In this document: positions 19,626-19,637 of the stretch, in pieces | How the letters are laid out: every line of letters starts with the position of its first letter | How positions within the stretch are numbered: the stretch's first letter is position 1 | From: Bacteroidales bacterium UBA3808 | GTDB taxonomy: Bacteria; Bacteroidota; Bacteroidia; Bacteroidales; Paludibacteraceae | Direction: 5' to 3' | Length of the DNA: 19,637 nt | Assembly (NCBI GenBank): GCA_002369075.1 | Contig: DFEG01000002.1 | Coordinates: 10,871 to 30,507 of the forward strand | The notes under the pieces: generated by a model | What the model was told of the DNA's origin: nothing | Seen by the model: the letters and a program-made list of their open reading frames with translations, nothing else | Database searches by the model: none | Program-made: the position numbers and the translations under genes

Positions 19626-19637
19626 ATGACAAGCCGA

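Overview
The window looks like a chromosomal piece of a member of the Bacteroidota, most likely a gut- or rumen-type Bacteroidales. The reasons are an adjacent SusC/SusD pair, a TonB receptor with the long charged signal peptide typical of that order, a GtrA protein and a DUF2851 protein of Bacteroidales type, almost no Shine-Dalgarno signals, and eight promoters of the Bacteroidota sigma factor type (-33 TTTG, -7 TAnnTTTG). Every one of these promoters has exactly 20 bases between the two elements. No RNA genes, CRISPR array or insertion sequence were seen, and no stretch above 300 bases lacks a gene.

Layout. (1) 1-2797, minus strand: an operon of two L-fucose-isomerase-family paralogues, one full (1638-2726) and one lacking its N-terminal domain (834-1613), followed by class II fructose-bisphosphate aldolase, which runs off the left edge. 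(2) 2814-3320, minus: a GtrA membrane protein. (3) 3381-5314, plus: rsmA and corA, behind a structured leader. (4) 5479-6423, plus: nadA. (5) 6420-8269, minus: DUF2851 protein and a winged-helix protein, stop and start overlapping by one base. (6) 8389-10530, plus: TonB-dependent receptor, convergent with a secreted endonuclease/exonuclease/phosphatase-fold protein (10514-11512). (7) 11627-15905, plus: a susC-susD pair without glycoside hydrolases. (8) 16053-17261, plus: GT4 glycosyltransferase. (9) 17237-19589, minus: a DUF2357/McrC-like PD-(D/E)XK nuclease followed after one base by a truncated vsr, the edge of a restriction (defence) island continuing to the right.

How parts work together. 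The left operon joins sugar isomerisation to an aldolase step. SusC, SusD and the TonB receptor are outer-membrane uptake machinery. The right end is a modified-DNA restriction locus whose Vsr has lost its catalytic half where it meets the glycosyltransferase gene.

The most unusual signal is a dispersed set of short repeats. Seven-base tandem repeats occur at four places (807-841, 3109-3136, 3665-3685, 8347-8374), two of them inside reading frames. Three G/C-rich palindromes lie in frame inside two other genes (9973-10003, 10782-10810, 11039-11064). The gene content is also very compact: all three convergent gene pairs overlap at their 3' ends, and one divergent promoter pair is interleaved through a palindrome.
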